From Cynocephalus volans (Eukaryota > Chordata > Mammalia > Dermoptera > Cynocephalidae), in NCBI RefSeq assembly GCF_027409185.1, contig NC_084462.1:83128179-83192178 (forward strand): a stretch of DNA of 64,000 nucleotides, read 5' to 3'. The notes under the pieces are model-generated. The model had not been told where the DNA came from and ran no database searches. It saw nothing but the letters and a program-made list of their open reading frames with translations. Numbering within the stretch: position 1 is the first letter of the stretch; each line of letters begins with the position of its first letter. Positions 33,794 to 43,723 of this stretch are shown in pieces. Both the position numbers and the translations under genes were made by a program.

Positions 33794-34204
33794 CAGTATT
33801 GCTCCTCAACTTATGATGAGGTTACCTCCCCAAAAACTCATCATAAGTTGAAAATACATTTAATACACCTAACCTACTGAACATTATTAGCCTAGTTTTA
33901 CATTACTCTACCTTAAATGTGCTCAGAACACATACATTAGCCTTCAACTGGGCAAAATCATCTGGCAACACAGTGTACTGTAGAGGATCGGTTATTTTCC
34001 CTTGTGACTGTGTGTGTCTGACAGGGAGCTGCGGTTTGCTGCCGCTGCCCAGCATTGTGAGAGAGTATCACATGGCATATCACTAGCCCAGGAAAAGATC
34101 AAAATTTGAAATTCAAAGTATGGCTTCTACTGAATGCATCACTTTTTCTACCACAGTAAAACTGAAAATTCTAAGTTGAACCATCTTAAGTCAGGGACCG
34201 TCTG
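33794..34204 (+). mobile_element. Tigger-family non-autonomous DNA transposon (MER44-like)
   Basis: The terminal inverted repeats are diverged but visible: cagtattgctcctcaactta on the left, and 'cttaagtcagggaccgtctg' on the right. 'aatacacctaacctactga', 'gctgccgctgcccagcattg' and 'ccaggaaaagatcaaaattt' mark the body. A TA follows the right end at 34205-34206. It carries no transposase. Confidence 0.75.
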
Positions 34205-34206
34205 TA

Positions 34207-34894
34207 TTTTGGTTTCCAAACATTTTACCCTCTTAGTTATTCTCTGCTTGCACTCCAGGCTGCCCTTGCCTCTTAAAATGGGAAATTCAGAGATAAGTAT
34301 AATATACTAGACCTAGTATGACTAAAGTGGAATATATGAGACTAAACCTTCTTTGTCCTGGACAATACACATCTATGAACACAGCACAGGTTTGCATTAG
34401 TGAGATTGACAACCACACTCATTGTTGGCTCAGTTGTAATCAATACCTGCAGGTCTTTTTCTCACAAACTGCGTATACGTCAGGTTTCCCCACACCCAGC
34501 CCTGACTTCTGTCCATCAAATGCAATTTAATTAAACAGAAAGTAGGAGTTTCTGTTTATCTCAGTTAAATTCCATGCTACTTGAAAAACAAGGAAGATGT
34601 TTCTCCCTATCAGACATCCTAGCTCTACCAATTGTCTGTGGTTTACCGGTCCATGCAAAGCAGAAAAAAAAGGTGGCAGTCTCAGGTAGACTGTGATAGG
34701 AGAACAGAGAGTGTGCCAGCAAAACCATCAAGAAGTGTCATTTCAGAGCATAAGAAACAGAGAAACAACTCTCGGCTAACAAAAATTATCTTGTTAGAAT
34801 CTGCCAGTATTTCTATCTGTCTGCCTCCAGCTATCACTCCTCTATCTCTTCTACTTTTCACAGTACACTCAGAGTTCTAAGGACAAAAACACTG
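34207..34894. other. Unassigned intergenic DNA
   Basis: No gene or nameable repeat. Confidence 0.4.
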
Positions 34895-35085
34895 AGTCAG
34901 GTAGACTTGGGGGAGAACCATGCCTTTGTCATGTATCTGCTGTGTGATCTAGACTAAGCTACTTAACCTCTCTGAGCTTTTGCTAATCTCTGAGGATAGT
35001 CATACCTACCATATCTGGTTATGAGGATTGAGGGAGATAAAATTACTAAAGCACCCGGCACAGGGCACACAGCAAAGAGCGCACC
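34895..35085 (+). repeat. MIR SINE, sense
   Basis: 'tgctgtgtgatctagacta', 'gctacttaacctctctgagc' and 'taccatatctggttatgagg' then 'acccggcacagggcacac' follow MIR order. Confidence 0.85.
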
Positions 35086-35109
35086 ACAGGAAACCATTCT
35101 AGGGGTGGC

Positions 35110-35470
35110 CTTTGGAAAACCATGGCCTCCAGGACAAGGTTCAAGCTCCTCAGCATGGCAGGAAGTCTCTTCTGACTTGGCCCTGCCTCTTTTCCCTCCA
35201 CTCTCCAATGTGGCCTGCACTCTAGTTGTACACTACTTGTAGTTTTCTGAATATACCTTGATCTTTCATACTTCAATTCTTTATTCATACTATTCTCTCT
35301 GGAAGGCCAATCCAATCCAACTAGAAAACTTCAAATATCCTTCCAGATTCACCATATATATCAGGTCCACTGTGAAGCACGTGTTGGGAGACAATTCTCC
35401 ATGGGTCTCTTGCATTTCTGCGTACCTTGAAAGAGAAGTACTGATTACATTTTGTTCTGGACTACCTATT
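35110..35470 (+). repeat. L2, sense
   Basis: 'aggttcaagctcctcagca', 'tctgacttggccctgcctc', 'attctctctggaaggcc' and 'caaatatccttccagattca' are L2 3' blocks. Confidence 0.6.
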
Positions 35471-35482
35471 TAAGGATGTTTG

Positions 35483-35570
35483 TATAAGGGGACTTCAAAA
35501 AGCTCACGGTAAAATAGAATTAAAAGACAATACGAATCTTTCCATGAACTTTTTGAAGACCCCTCATATA
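35483..35570. mobile_element. 79 bp mariner-like MITE with long terminal inverted repeats
   Basis: Left end aggggacttcaaaaagctca at 35487. The right end, read in reverse complement from 35565, is 'gaggggtcttcaaaaagttc'. The inverted repeats cover about 28 bp each, most of the element. TATA and ATATA flank it, consistent with TA target duplication. Confidence 0.75.
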
Positions 35571-36609
35571 GTGAACAGCCTTGGAAGACAGAGACAAAGT
35601 CTTCTTTCAGAGCAAAAGGTAGGTATGCTCATTGCCCATAAAAGACTTGAGTTCCCTAAGCTTTGAGTTCCTCTCCTGTAACACAACCCACAAGGTGACA
35701 TCTGGGCTCCCTTTGTGGGATTTGGGGTTTGAGGAACTGATATAAAATTGCTGATACTCTGGCTGCTACTATTGCCATGAACAATAACATGTCCTTTGTC
35801 TCTGACACGGGAGTCTCATGTCTTCCACCAGCATCCACAAACCAGCAGCTAATTTGATCTCTTGCAAGCAAGATAAAATCTGAGACTCTTCACATTTCTG
35901 GTAGCATGCTCCCTCCTTTCCCATATCATCCCACCATAGGAGTGTAAATTGCTCCTTAAGCTCTGTTCTCATATTATCATAAACATTGCAGACTTTATCA
36001 CAGTATTCAATATTCATATAATTTTCTAGTAACTGTATCTGCAACATCTACCAATGCCTGGAACACACTTGATTTTCAGAACTTTGTTGAATGAGCAAAT
36101 GTGGCCAGCCCTCAGCAGTTCCTCTAAGACTCTTCCCATTGCTGGCATATGTCTGAGGGAACACCTGGTGCTCTTGGCCTTCGTTCTAAATATCCTGTGT
36201 TCCCCTTTGCTGCAAACACTTCATCACTTCTCCTTCCCTGCCCCTGAATGATCCCTTTGATTCTGGTGCCTGGTGATTTACTTCTGGCTTCTGTTTTCTG
36301 ACTCTCCTCCTCTCTCTTGGAAATTGCTGTACTAGTAACAAATCCTCACTTAAAGAGTCCTTCAGGACCACTCTTTTTAGTTTCCATCTTCCTAGACAAC
36401 TACGAGGAGTGGAGAAAATTCTCATTCTATCACGAAACATATTAGTTATACATTGTGTCAAATGCAAATTCAGATAAACATGTCCTCAAGCCAATGATAA
36501 TAAATAGAACAGACAAGGACAACTGAAGTACAGAACTTTGAAATCTTCTCCCAGAGATCTTTCTCTCAATAGCCCTCCATCTATTTAATCAGCATTTTAC
36601 TATAGGAAT
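35571..36609. other. Unassigned intergenic DNA
   Basis: No gene or nameable repeat. Confidence 0.4.
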
Positions 36610-37310
36610 TCATTATTCCTTCAGTCAACAAATATCTATTTAGTTCCTCTTAATCACAAAGCAGTGTTCTTCAAACTGTGAGGAACACAAAGGGGCGTCA
36701 GATATCGTTTGTGTCCTCAAGATGCTTACTGATTAGTGATAAAATATGTACAAGTTACATGCCACAAAAACAGTGTAAGATTTCAGACAAAATAACATCT
36801 GTGCTGGTCCCCGAAAATTTAGTTAAGATTTGGAAAGTTCTCAATTACAGTGTGGGTGTGAAGGGTAAGAAGAGAGTATTTTGGCTTAGGAAAGAGCTCC
36901 TGCAAAGGCTCAAAGTCAGGACAATTCAAGTGTTGCATACAGGAAAAAATGGACTATAAAGTTGTAATGGCAGGTTGGGGCCTGATCGGGGGCCATTAGA
37001 ATTAAGGAGTTTGTAATGAACACTTTGGCATTTTATAGGCAATGAGTACATTTTACAGGCAATGAGAAGGCAATAAAAGGTTTCTGATCAAAAGAAAAAC
37101 TTGATCACAGGAAAATTCACCTGGTAGTACTATAAAAATGAATTGGAGTATGAAAAGATTGGAAGGTTTTTGGGAAGTCTTTTGAGAGCCCATTCTAACA
37201 CAATAGCTCAGGTAAGAGGCACCAAGAGCTGGAACATGGGTGGCAGCAGGAGAAACTGAATGGAGAACAGATTTTAAAAAGATTTCAGAGAGAAACATGG
37301 CAAACAGGGA
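36610..37310 (-). repeat. L2, antisense
   Basis: 'ttcagtcaacaaatatctat', 'gtgtcctcaagatgcttact', 'gctcctgcaaaggctcaaag' and 'tttctgatcaaaagaaaaac' fit the L2 antisense order over 700 bp. Confidence 0.65.
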
Positions 37311-37544
37311 GCCCTTGAGTGGGAGTAAATGGAAACTTTACTCAAAAGTTACCTTGCATAAATCCCTTTAATATCCAAACAACATTTTTCATCTAGTCTG
37401 TCAGACTATCATGAAATATGGGTGGTCAAATGTCTCATTGAAATCGAGAAGTTTTGCTTTTCCACTTTTCTTGACCTACCCTGATCCACATATTCTTAAC
37501 AAACATGAGCGTCTGCCTTGTCATGACTGCCTTTCCCATGCATT
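37311..37544. other. Unassigned intergenic DNA
   Basis: No repeat named. Confidence 0.4.
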
Positions 37545-38205
37545 CACAAGCAATTTTTTATTATGGTAAAAAACACATAATATAGATTTACCCTCTTAAT
37601 AATTTTTAAGTGTATAGTGTTAACTATATGCACATTGTTGTACAACTGATCTCTAGAACTTTTTCATATTGCATGACTTAAACTCCATACACATTGAACA
37701 ACTTCCTGTATCCCCTTTCCCCTTGCCCCTGATAACTATCATTCTATTTTCTATTTCTTTACTTTACTTTAGATACTTTGTATAAGTGGCATCATGCAAT
37801 ATGTCTTTTTGTAATTGGCTTATTTCACTTATCATAATGTCCTCAAATTTCATCTATGTTGTAGCATCTGACAGATTTCCTTATTTTTTAATCCTGAATA
37901 GGATTCCACAATAAAATATTATCATATTTTAATATTCTATATTATTCTTTAAAGCTGAATAATATTCCATAATTTTCATTGATCCCTTGACGGACATTTA
38001 GGGTACTTTCACATCTGGCTATTGTGAATAATGCTGCAATGAATGTGGGTATGTAAATGCCTCCTTGAGAACCTGTTTTCAATCCTTTTGAATATACACC
38101 TAAAAGTGGAATTGCTGGATCATATGGTAGTTCTATTTTTAATTTTTTGAGAAACTTCCATGCTGTTTTCCATTGCAGCTGCACCATTTTACAACCTCAA
38201 CAGTT
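37545..38205 (-). mobile_element. L1 3' end, antisense, truncated
   Basis: A reverse-complement L1 3'UTR ('ttgtacaactgatctctaga', 'agtggcatcatgcaat') runs into ORF2 C-terminal text ('aaaagtggaattgctggatc', 'ttccattgcagctgcacca'). An 81-codon minus frame at 37942-38187 is this ORF2 relic. Confidence 0.88.
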
Positions 38206-38879
38206 ACAACCCACTTAAAAAATAACCCATTTTGGAATGTTTCTGATGACAAATATTAAGCTCATCAGTATGTGTTTCTGAAATGTGAAGATCATGCCAT
38301 GTGATCCTCATCTGGGTCTGGTCTTCTAACTGACACAGTAGGAGCTCAATAAACACTTGCTAAAGGAATAATTGAGCAACTCTTCAGATTTTCGTTGCCT
38401 TTTTGCCATTCTCTGTGATTCCCAAACTTCTACAAATGGTCCTATGATTTAGCAGGACCAGATAATATTTAGAGGTCAGAGCACTTGAAGATCATTTGAT
38501 ATAGATCCATAACGCGATGGGTGAAGTTATATGACTTTTTCCCGAAGTTGGGCCAGGAGATTTGAATTTATTAAAGGAACCTGATTCTGTTTTTGAAAAA
38601 CCTACCCTCAGGTTTCAGATCTCTTTCAACTATATAGGCTCTACTCTTTCCAGCCTAAAAATAATTGCTCTTATTTCAGAATACAAAAGAAAAATGAGGC
38701 TTAGGTAGTTCTTTATCTTAGTGAGATTTATCCTCCAAGGGGTAGTTTTGGGAGGTCAAACACCCATGCAGTTCTTACCTCTTTCAGGACAAGCTTAGGA
38801 ACTACTGAAAGAAGTAGAGTCACCACTAGCAATAATGACCAAACAAATTAATCAATATAGTAGAAAGAACAACAAAATT
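38206..38879. other. Unassigned intergenic DNA
   Basis: No gene or nameable repeat. Confidence 0.4.
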
Positions 38880-39065
38880 AAATCAGAAGATGAGTTTTGG
38901 TTCCCAGTTAACTACTTACTAACGGGAGACCGTGTGTTAAGTCTTAGTTTCTTCAATTTAAAATGGAGATATTAATAATAATATCTCTACCTACCTTACT
39001 GCATTATCGTGAGAAGTGAGTAATATGAAAGCTTTGGGCATATTACAAATTTTATACAATATGGT
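38880..39065 (+). repeat. MIR SINE, sense
   Basis: 'ttcccagttaactacttact', 'gtttcttcaatttaaaatgg', 'atatctctacctaccttact' follow MIR order. Confidence 0.7.
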
Positions 39066-39519
39066 AATAATTACATCAGAGTAAGTCCACTACTGCCCAA
39101 CATGGGACAGTAAATATATGTCAGAAAAATTCCATAGCGTTGTTTAATCTCAATGTATTATCTTACTTCATATTGATGTGATGCTATATTCTTCCCCAAG
39201 GCAACTCAAGGGCCAAAGCCATTTTATAAGAATCAAAGGCTACTACGATTAATAGAAATGTTAAAGAAAAGGCAAAGTGGCAGTTAAAAAAGTTCTTCCC
39301 TTGCCTTTTAGCATACCTCTCCCCTCCCCCAACCTTTATCTTCTGATTTATTCAAGAAAGACAGCATAAAAGCATCTATTAGCAATTCTTACTCAGGAAA
39401 TATGAGCACTTAGGGTCCATTGAAAGGGAACTGGGCAAAGGGGGAGTCAAGGGGGAGAAAAATGTCATACAATTTTTAAAAAAACCAGTTTAACAGCAAA
39501 CACTTAAGAACATCATTTT

Positions 39520-39527
39520 ATGCAAAT
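39520..39527 (+). promoter_or_regulatory. Octamer motif ATGCAAAT
   Basis: A perfect POU-family octamer, about 1.6 kb upstream of the PRTG start codon. An 8 bp match can occur by chance. Confidence 0.3.
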
Positions 39528-39797
39528 TTGAATTACCAGATATTTAAAACATCCTTGCAAATGCTTCATTTTATTAGCTTTAAACGTTCCCCCTTTCCAT
39601 GAACCTTTATTCTGAGGCTTAGATATAGTTCACATTTATCTAAATTATAAGTAAGGTTTTGGAAGCAACATAGCCAAAGATATTCTGTGTTTTACACGCA
39701 GTTTAGTTGAAGTTGATAAGTAGACCGACCTTTATTATAACAAGCTTTGGGGAAAGGTAGGGCTGCCTTCCCAGCAGATGTTCTAAAACTGTTGATT

Positions 39798-39814
39798 CCC
39801 CCCCCGCCCCCCCC
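39798..39814 (+). repeat. C-run with one G
   Basis: Eight C, a G, then eight C. Confidence 0.9.
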
Positions 39815-39952
39815 ATCAGGAGGATTTCTGGAACATGCTAAAGGCAGTTAGTGTGTTGGTGCCTTCTTGACAAAAGCTAGATTTCTTTCAGCAGCTTTCA
39901 TTAAGGCTAGCTTTTAGCCTGTGCCCTCATCATGTGCCACAGATTAAGTTCT

Positions 39953-39972
39953 GGATTAGCAAATGCTAATCC
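39953..39972. promoter_or_regulatory. Perfect palindrome with two K50-type homeodomain sites
   Basis: GGATTAGCAAATGCTAATCC is a 9 bp perfect inverted repeat around AA. Each arm carries GGATTA/TAATCC, the core bound by OTX, PITX, GSC and CRX type homeodomains. It lies about 1.2 kb upstream of the PRTG ATG, in repeat-free DNA. Binding is an inference. Confidence 0.45.
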
Positions 39973-41128
39973 GTATGTAAACGTTCTCTATGATCCACAC
40001 GAGTTTAGCAATCTGATCACATTCTTTAAACGTATGTTTCAACTCCTCTTGTTATCCTTAATTAACTTAGGAGATGCGAACAAATTCGCAATATTGTCTC
40101 TTCTAGTCAAACTTCTAACCAGGTAATCTTATCAAAGCCTGGTGCCCCACAGCAAACTCAGAAAATCTGCAAGACCCCTCATTTCTTCCCTTCTCAGGAC
40201 AGGGCGTTTTGTGAGCGCACTTCTCACAAATTAAAGAACATGACCAACTTGAGGAAGAGCTGATAAGATGTGTCCCCCAAAGGTAATTGTTAATTTCAGG
40301 GCACTCTCAGGGGATGTTTGAAAGCCAGCGCTCCATCTGATGGGAGCAGGGAGGATAAGAACCGTCCCCAAACGTGGGGGTTTATTTGTCAGTTGAGCTG
40401 ACAAATCTCTAAAGTGGGACATGGTCAGATTTCCCTCCACAGGGCCTCGGCATGCGAGGGAAGGAGGGGGATGGGCAGAGGCCATCAGGGGAGAAGTCTC
40501 CGGCCTTTCCATGTCTCTCAACACCATCCCTCCCCATCCCGCCTCCTCCCTCTCCGAATCCTAAACTAGCTGGCGGGAGAAGGACCCTGGGGGGCTGGCT
40601 GGGCCGGGAGGCTCGGCCTTTGTGGCTCTGTCCTAGACGGTGGCTTGGAGGCAGAGGGGGCGGGGCACGGGCCAGAGACCCTCAGCCGGGGCTTGACCCC
40701 CAGGTGCATTGTCCGGCGGTGCCCGCCCCCTCCTCCCGGGGCCGCGACCCGGCCCTGCACGGGACCCCTCCCAGCGTCTCCCTCCGCCGGCCGCGCCGAC
40801 CTCCGGTCCCCAGACCAGGGGCCAGATGTAGAAAGTAGTCCCCAGGCCGGCAGCCGCGGCGCTGTCCACTCCGCCGCCCCCGCCCTCTCCAGCCGCCGCC
40901 TCACTCCGCCCCCAGGCCGGACTCTCAGGCCCCCCGCCTGGCGCTAGCGGGTGTCCGAGCACCGGCCTCGCCGCCGCCACCACAGAGACCAGCCCTCCGG
41001 CCGTGCCGCGCCGCGCCACGCCGGTGCCGGGGAGGGAAGCCCAGGCTGCGCGCGTCCAGCCGCGGCGCGGGGAGCGCCCGGAGGCGGGGGCCGGCAGGCG
41101 GACAGCGGCTGCAGGGCGGCCGGGGAGC

Positions 41129-41149
41129 ATGCCCGCGGAGCCCCGCTGA
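41129..41149 (+). CDS. Six-codon upstream ORF ending at the PRTG start codon
   Basis: ATG at 41129 encodes MPAEPR and stops with TGA at 41147-41149. The PRTG ATG follows with no gap (TGAATG). The upstream ATG has A at -3 and C at +4; the PRTG ATG has T at -3 and G at +4. This assumes transcription starts before 41129. If so, ribosomes must leak past or reinitiate, which would tune PRTG translation. There is no evidence of a function for the peptide itself. Confidence 0.45.
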   Translation: MPAEPR

Positions 41150-41243
41150 ATGGCGCCTTCGCTGCGACGCCTCGCCCGGCTGCGGAAGGCAGGGATGCTG
41201 CTTCGCGCGCTCCTGCTCCTGTGGCTCCTCGGCTCCGTTCCAG
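41150..41243 (+). CDS. PRTG: PRTG (protogenin) exon 1, coding part: signal peptide
   Basis: It encodes the first 31 codons plus one base. The product starts MAPSLRRLARLRKAG and has a hydrophobic core at residues 16-30 (MLLRALLLLWLLGSV), a typical secretory signal peptide. The exon closes CAG|GTGGGC, with the donor GT at 41244. Codon 32 is completed by exon 2 (G|GA, Gly). Protogenin is a single-pass receptor of the DCC/neogenin family. It has four Ig domains, five fibronectin III domains and about 1150 residues in human, and acts in the early neural tube, mesoderm and neural crest. The identification rests mainly on exon 2. A second in-frame ATG (codon 16) would also leave a usable signal peptide. 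The exon lies in the CpG island, directly after a short upstream ORF. Confidence 0.9.
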
Positions 41244-43420
41244 GTGGGCGCGCTTTCTTCTGCGTTTCTTTGGCGGCTGTGGGGCGGGAGCAGGCGCGAG
41301 TGGGATGGGGAAAGATGAAACGGGGTGTGGGGGGCGGGGTGCTCCGCGGTGGCGCTGACCACCGGTCCTGCCCCCTCCGTGCGGCCTGTCCGGAGCCGCA
41401 GGCTGGAGGCACGAGTTGCCCGCAGGCTCTGCGGGGCGCGGGCAGGGGGCGGTGGGGGCCTCTCCCGCCGCACCGCAGCTCCTTCCCTCCCCGAACCGCC
41501 GGCTGCAGAGCCCTGGCTGCCGCTGTCCGCTCTTGTCCCATCCTTCTCGCGCCATTGTCCCGGCTCCGGCCGTGTCCCCGCTTCCGCGGCCCGCCGAGGC
41601 TCCGCGCTGCTCGCCCGCTGGGGCGGCCGCGGCCGCACGTGGCTTTATTTATATTGTTTCCTTAGTGGCAGCCTCGCAGCGCAGGGGGCGCCGCGGTTCC
41701 GCGCGGCTTCCAGTGTTTGCAGTGGGGGTTCCCCCACTTTTTAGGGGTGAGGACGGTGAACTCAGGACTCAGGGCAGCACCCCTCACGCCCCCAGTTTCC
41801 CGGATCGCGATCGAGCGAGGAGGAGATGGGAAGGTGGAATTGGAAAAAGAGGGTTGGAAGTTGCGTGGCCGATTTGTGCCCCGCAGGGGGAGGGAGTAAG
41901 GTGCCCCAAACTGGGAAGGGAGGTGACTGAATAGGATTTACGAGTATTTCCTGCAGCTTAATATTGGGGGCAGGGCCTGAGGTATACGCAGCTGAAGGTT
42001 CCTCCAAACTCAGGTTAGCCTTGCGCAAACTTGGATGAACTCATTTTTCTCCCTTGCGTCGGTATTGGTTTCCTCAGACGTGAAAGTATAAAGCGAAAGG
42101 GGGCGGGCGGCCAGGGGCGGGGGTAGGAGAGGTCCTCAGAATGTTTTATTTATTTACAGGTTACGAACGCTGGGCTTTCGTTTTTTTTTTTTTTCCCTGG
42201 AGGAGTTAGTGTTAGCGTGAGAAAAGGATCAAAGTCAGATGTGGCTCAGAAACACAATGGGCGCCTTCCGGAGTGGTCTGCGCAGCGCCAGGCTGTTAGG
42301 GTGGCTTGCGTCGCCCTGGTCATACATTAAGGGAAATCAGTAGCCCGGGAGCGTGAGGTTTCTGAGGATCTGCTTTTATGAGAAACAGAGAAATCATTCC
42401 CGAGGATTTGTAATCATGGATTTAAAATGATCAGGAGGAAGATGAAACGTTCCCCTCCACGCCTGAACTCTCCATTCGGTCCCAATCAATGTGCAAGACT
42501 TCTTAGCCGGCCTTCGCGCTAAACGCAGGAGGTGACAGAGTATTAGTTGGTCATCGGATGCTTTATCCTGGCGGGGGCCAGGGGTGATGTGTATGCTAAG
42601 GATAAAGCCTTCCCTTTGCTCTGATAAAAAATGTGTATTGGTTGATTAAGCAATCTCCTATCCCTATTAGACAGTAAGGATCAATTAGTCACGCATTTTT
42701 TTTCCAACAGTTGGTAGTTACAAAAAAGTGAAATAAAAGTTTCCTAATCCGATCACCCACTGAGTACAAGCAGCAAGAGTTACCAACTTTTCAAAGTCTA
42801 TTGTTTGTCCTTTAAATACCTAGCTTGCTCTGCAGAAATTAAGTAAATGGATTTCTTTCAAGGAGAGGACACAGAGTCCCTGCTGTAAAAGGGCAGATAA
42901 AAAAAAAATGCAAACTTGTAATTTGTCACAAAAGATAAACGCACTTTCCAAAGGAGTAGGTGCCAAGGGTTCCAAAAACACTTCAAGGGATAAGGAAATA
43001 AACTTGCTTGTTCACAGAGTTGGAGTTTTGCTAATGATTTCTTGTAAAATTAGACTTTTACGACTTACTCTGTTCAAGATCTTTTTGACAAGCTTGTAAA
43101 AGTAGCAAACAGCTTGTGCTCACGAGTTTTCCTGATGATTTTGAAACTCTAGAAAGGAACTTGAGACTGCAATTCTTACAAGGCATAGAAGTTATTGAAA
43201 TCTTCCCTGTGTTTTTAGTGTAGATGTAAAAGGCAATTCCTCTGACTTGTTGAAAGGTTTGCTGAAACTTTGATTGGTTTATTAAGGTGTTTGTAAATTA
43301 ACTAATAAGGTTTGTTAAATTTTTCTTATTATACCTTGAATATGTGTTTTACAATCATGTGTTAAGAAATGATTTCATACCTGTAATTCTGGATATGCCT
43401 TTCTCCCTTTTTCCTTATAG
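41244..43420 (+). other. PRTG: PRTG intron 1
   Basis: A 2177 bp GT-AG intron, phase 1. The first 500 bp is CpG-rich. A canonical G-quadruplex pattern is at 42099-42123 and a T run at about 42180-42194. The acceptor has a good pyrimidine tract (tttctccctttttccttatag, split here: the last bases are ttccttatag at 43411-43420). I recognise no transposon. Confidence 0.85.
42099..42123 (+). other. G-quadruplex motif in PRTG intron 1
   Basis: Runs of 5, 3, 4 and 5 G (42099-42103, 42105-42107, 42114-42117, 42119-42123) with loops of 1, 6 and 1 nt on the non-template strand. The motif also contains GC boxes. Confidence 0.6.
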
Positions 43421-43723
43421 GAGTGTGGTGCTTTAGCGAACTGTTTTTTATAACAGAACCACAGGATGTAACTGTCACAAGAAAGGACCCAGTCGTTTTA
43501 GATTGCCAGGCTCATGGAGAAGTTCCTATTAAGGTCACATGGTTGAAGAATGGAGCAAAAGTGTCTGAAAATAAACGGATCCAGGTTCTTTCTAACGGCT
43601 CTTTATATATCAGTGAGGTGGAAGGCAGGCGAGGAGAGCAATCTGATGAAGGATTTTATCAGTGCTTAGCAATGAACAAATACGGAGCCATTCTTAGTCA
43701 AAAAGCTCATCTGACCATATCAA
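43421..43723 (+). CDS. PRTG: PRTG (protogenin) exon 2: first Ig-like domain
   Basis: A 303 bp exon, phase 1 at both ends, bounded by ttccttatag| and TCAA|GTAAGT. It continues the exon 1 frame as [17 protein letters not shown]. It encodes residues 32-132, an Ig C2/I-set domain. The disulfide cysteines are Cys60 (LDCQA) and Cys113 (FYQC), the core Trp is Trp72 (VTWLKNG), and the DxGxYxC motif is Asp107-Cys113. An N-glycosylation sequon lies at Asn90-Gly-Ser. The text [12 protein letters not shown] ... [20 protein letters not shown] is what I know from vertebrate protogenin, which separates it from DCC, neogenin and IGDCC3/4. A symmetric phase-1 exon per Ig domain half or whole is usual in this family. 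No stop, shift or missing key residue is seen. Further Ig, FN3, membrane and cytoplasmic exons must lie to the right of the window. Confidence 0.96.

Larger units (their letters stand above)
39066..40559. other. Repeat-poor PRTG 5' flank
   Basis: No transposon is recognised across about 1.5 kb just upstream of the CpG island, in contrast to the rest of the intergenic DNA. It contains a POU octamer (39520-39527), a perfect homeodomain-type palindrome (39953-39972) and a C-run (39798-39814). This fits a proximal regulatory region; the function is inferred. Confidence 0.5.
40560..41730. promoter_or_regulatory. PRTG: CpG island over the PRTG promoter and exon 1
   Basis: The only stretch in the window that is both GC-rich and full of CpG. 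It covers the presumed transcription start, 5'UTR, exon 1 and the start of intron 1. GC boxes are present (GGGGGCGGGG at 40656-40665; several CCGCCCCC). I see no TATA box at a sensible distance, so a dispersed CpG-island promoter is likely. The exact start site cannot be read from sequence. Confidence 0.85.

Noticed and set aside
40633..41541. 302-codon minus-strand open frame, and other long frames on both strands at 40452-41934
   Set aside because: They lie in the CpG island, where GC-rich DNA rarely has stop codons. They are Arg/Pro/Gly/Ala-rich on both strands, overlap PRTG exon 1 and show no domain.
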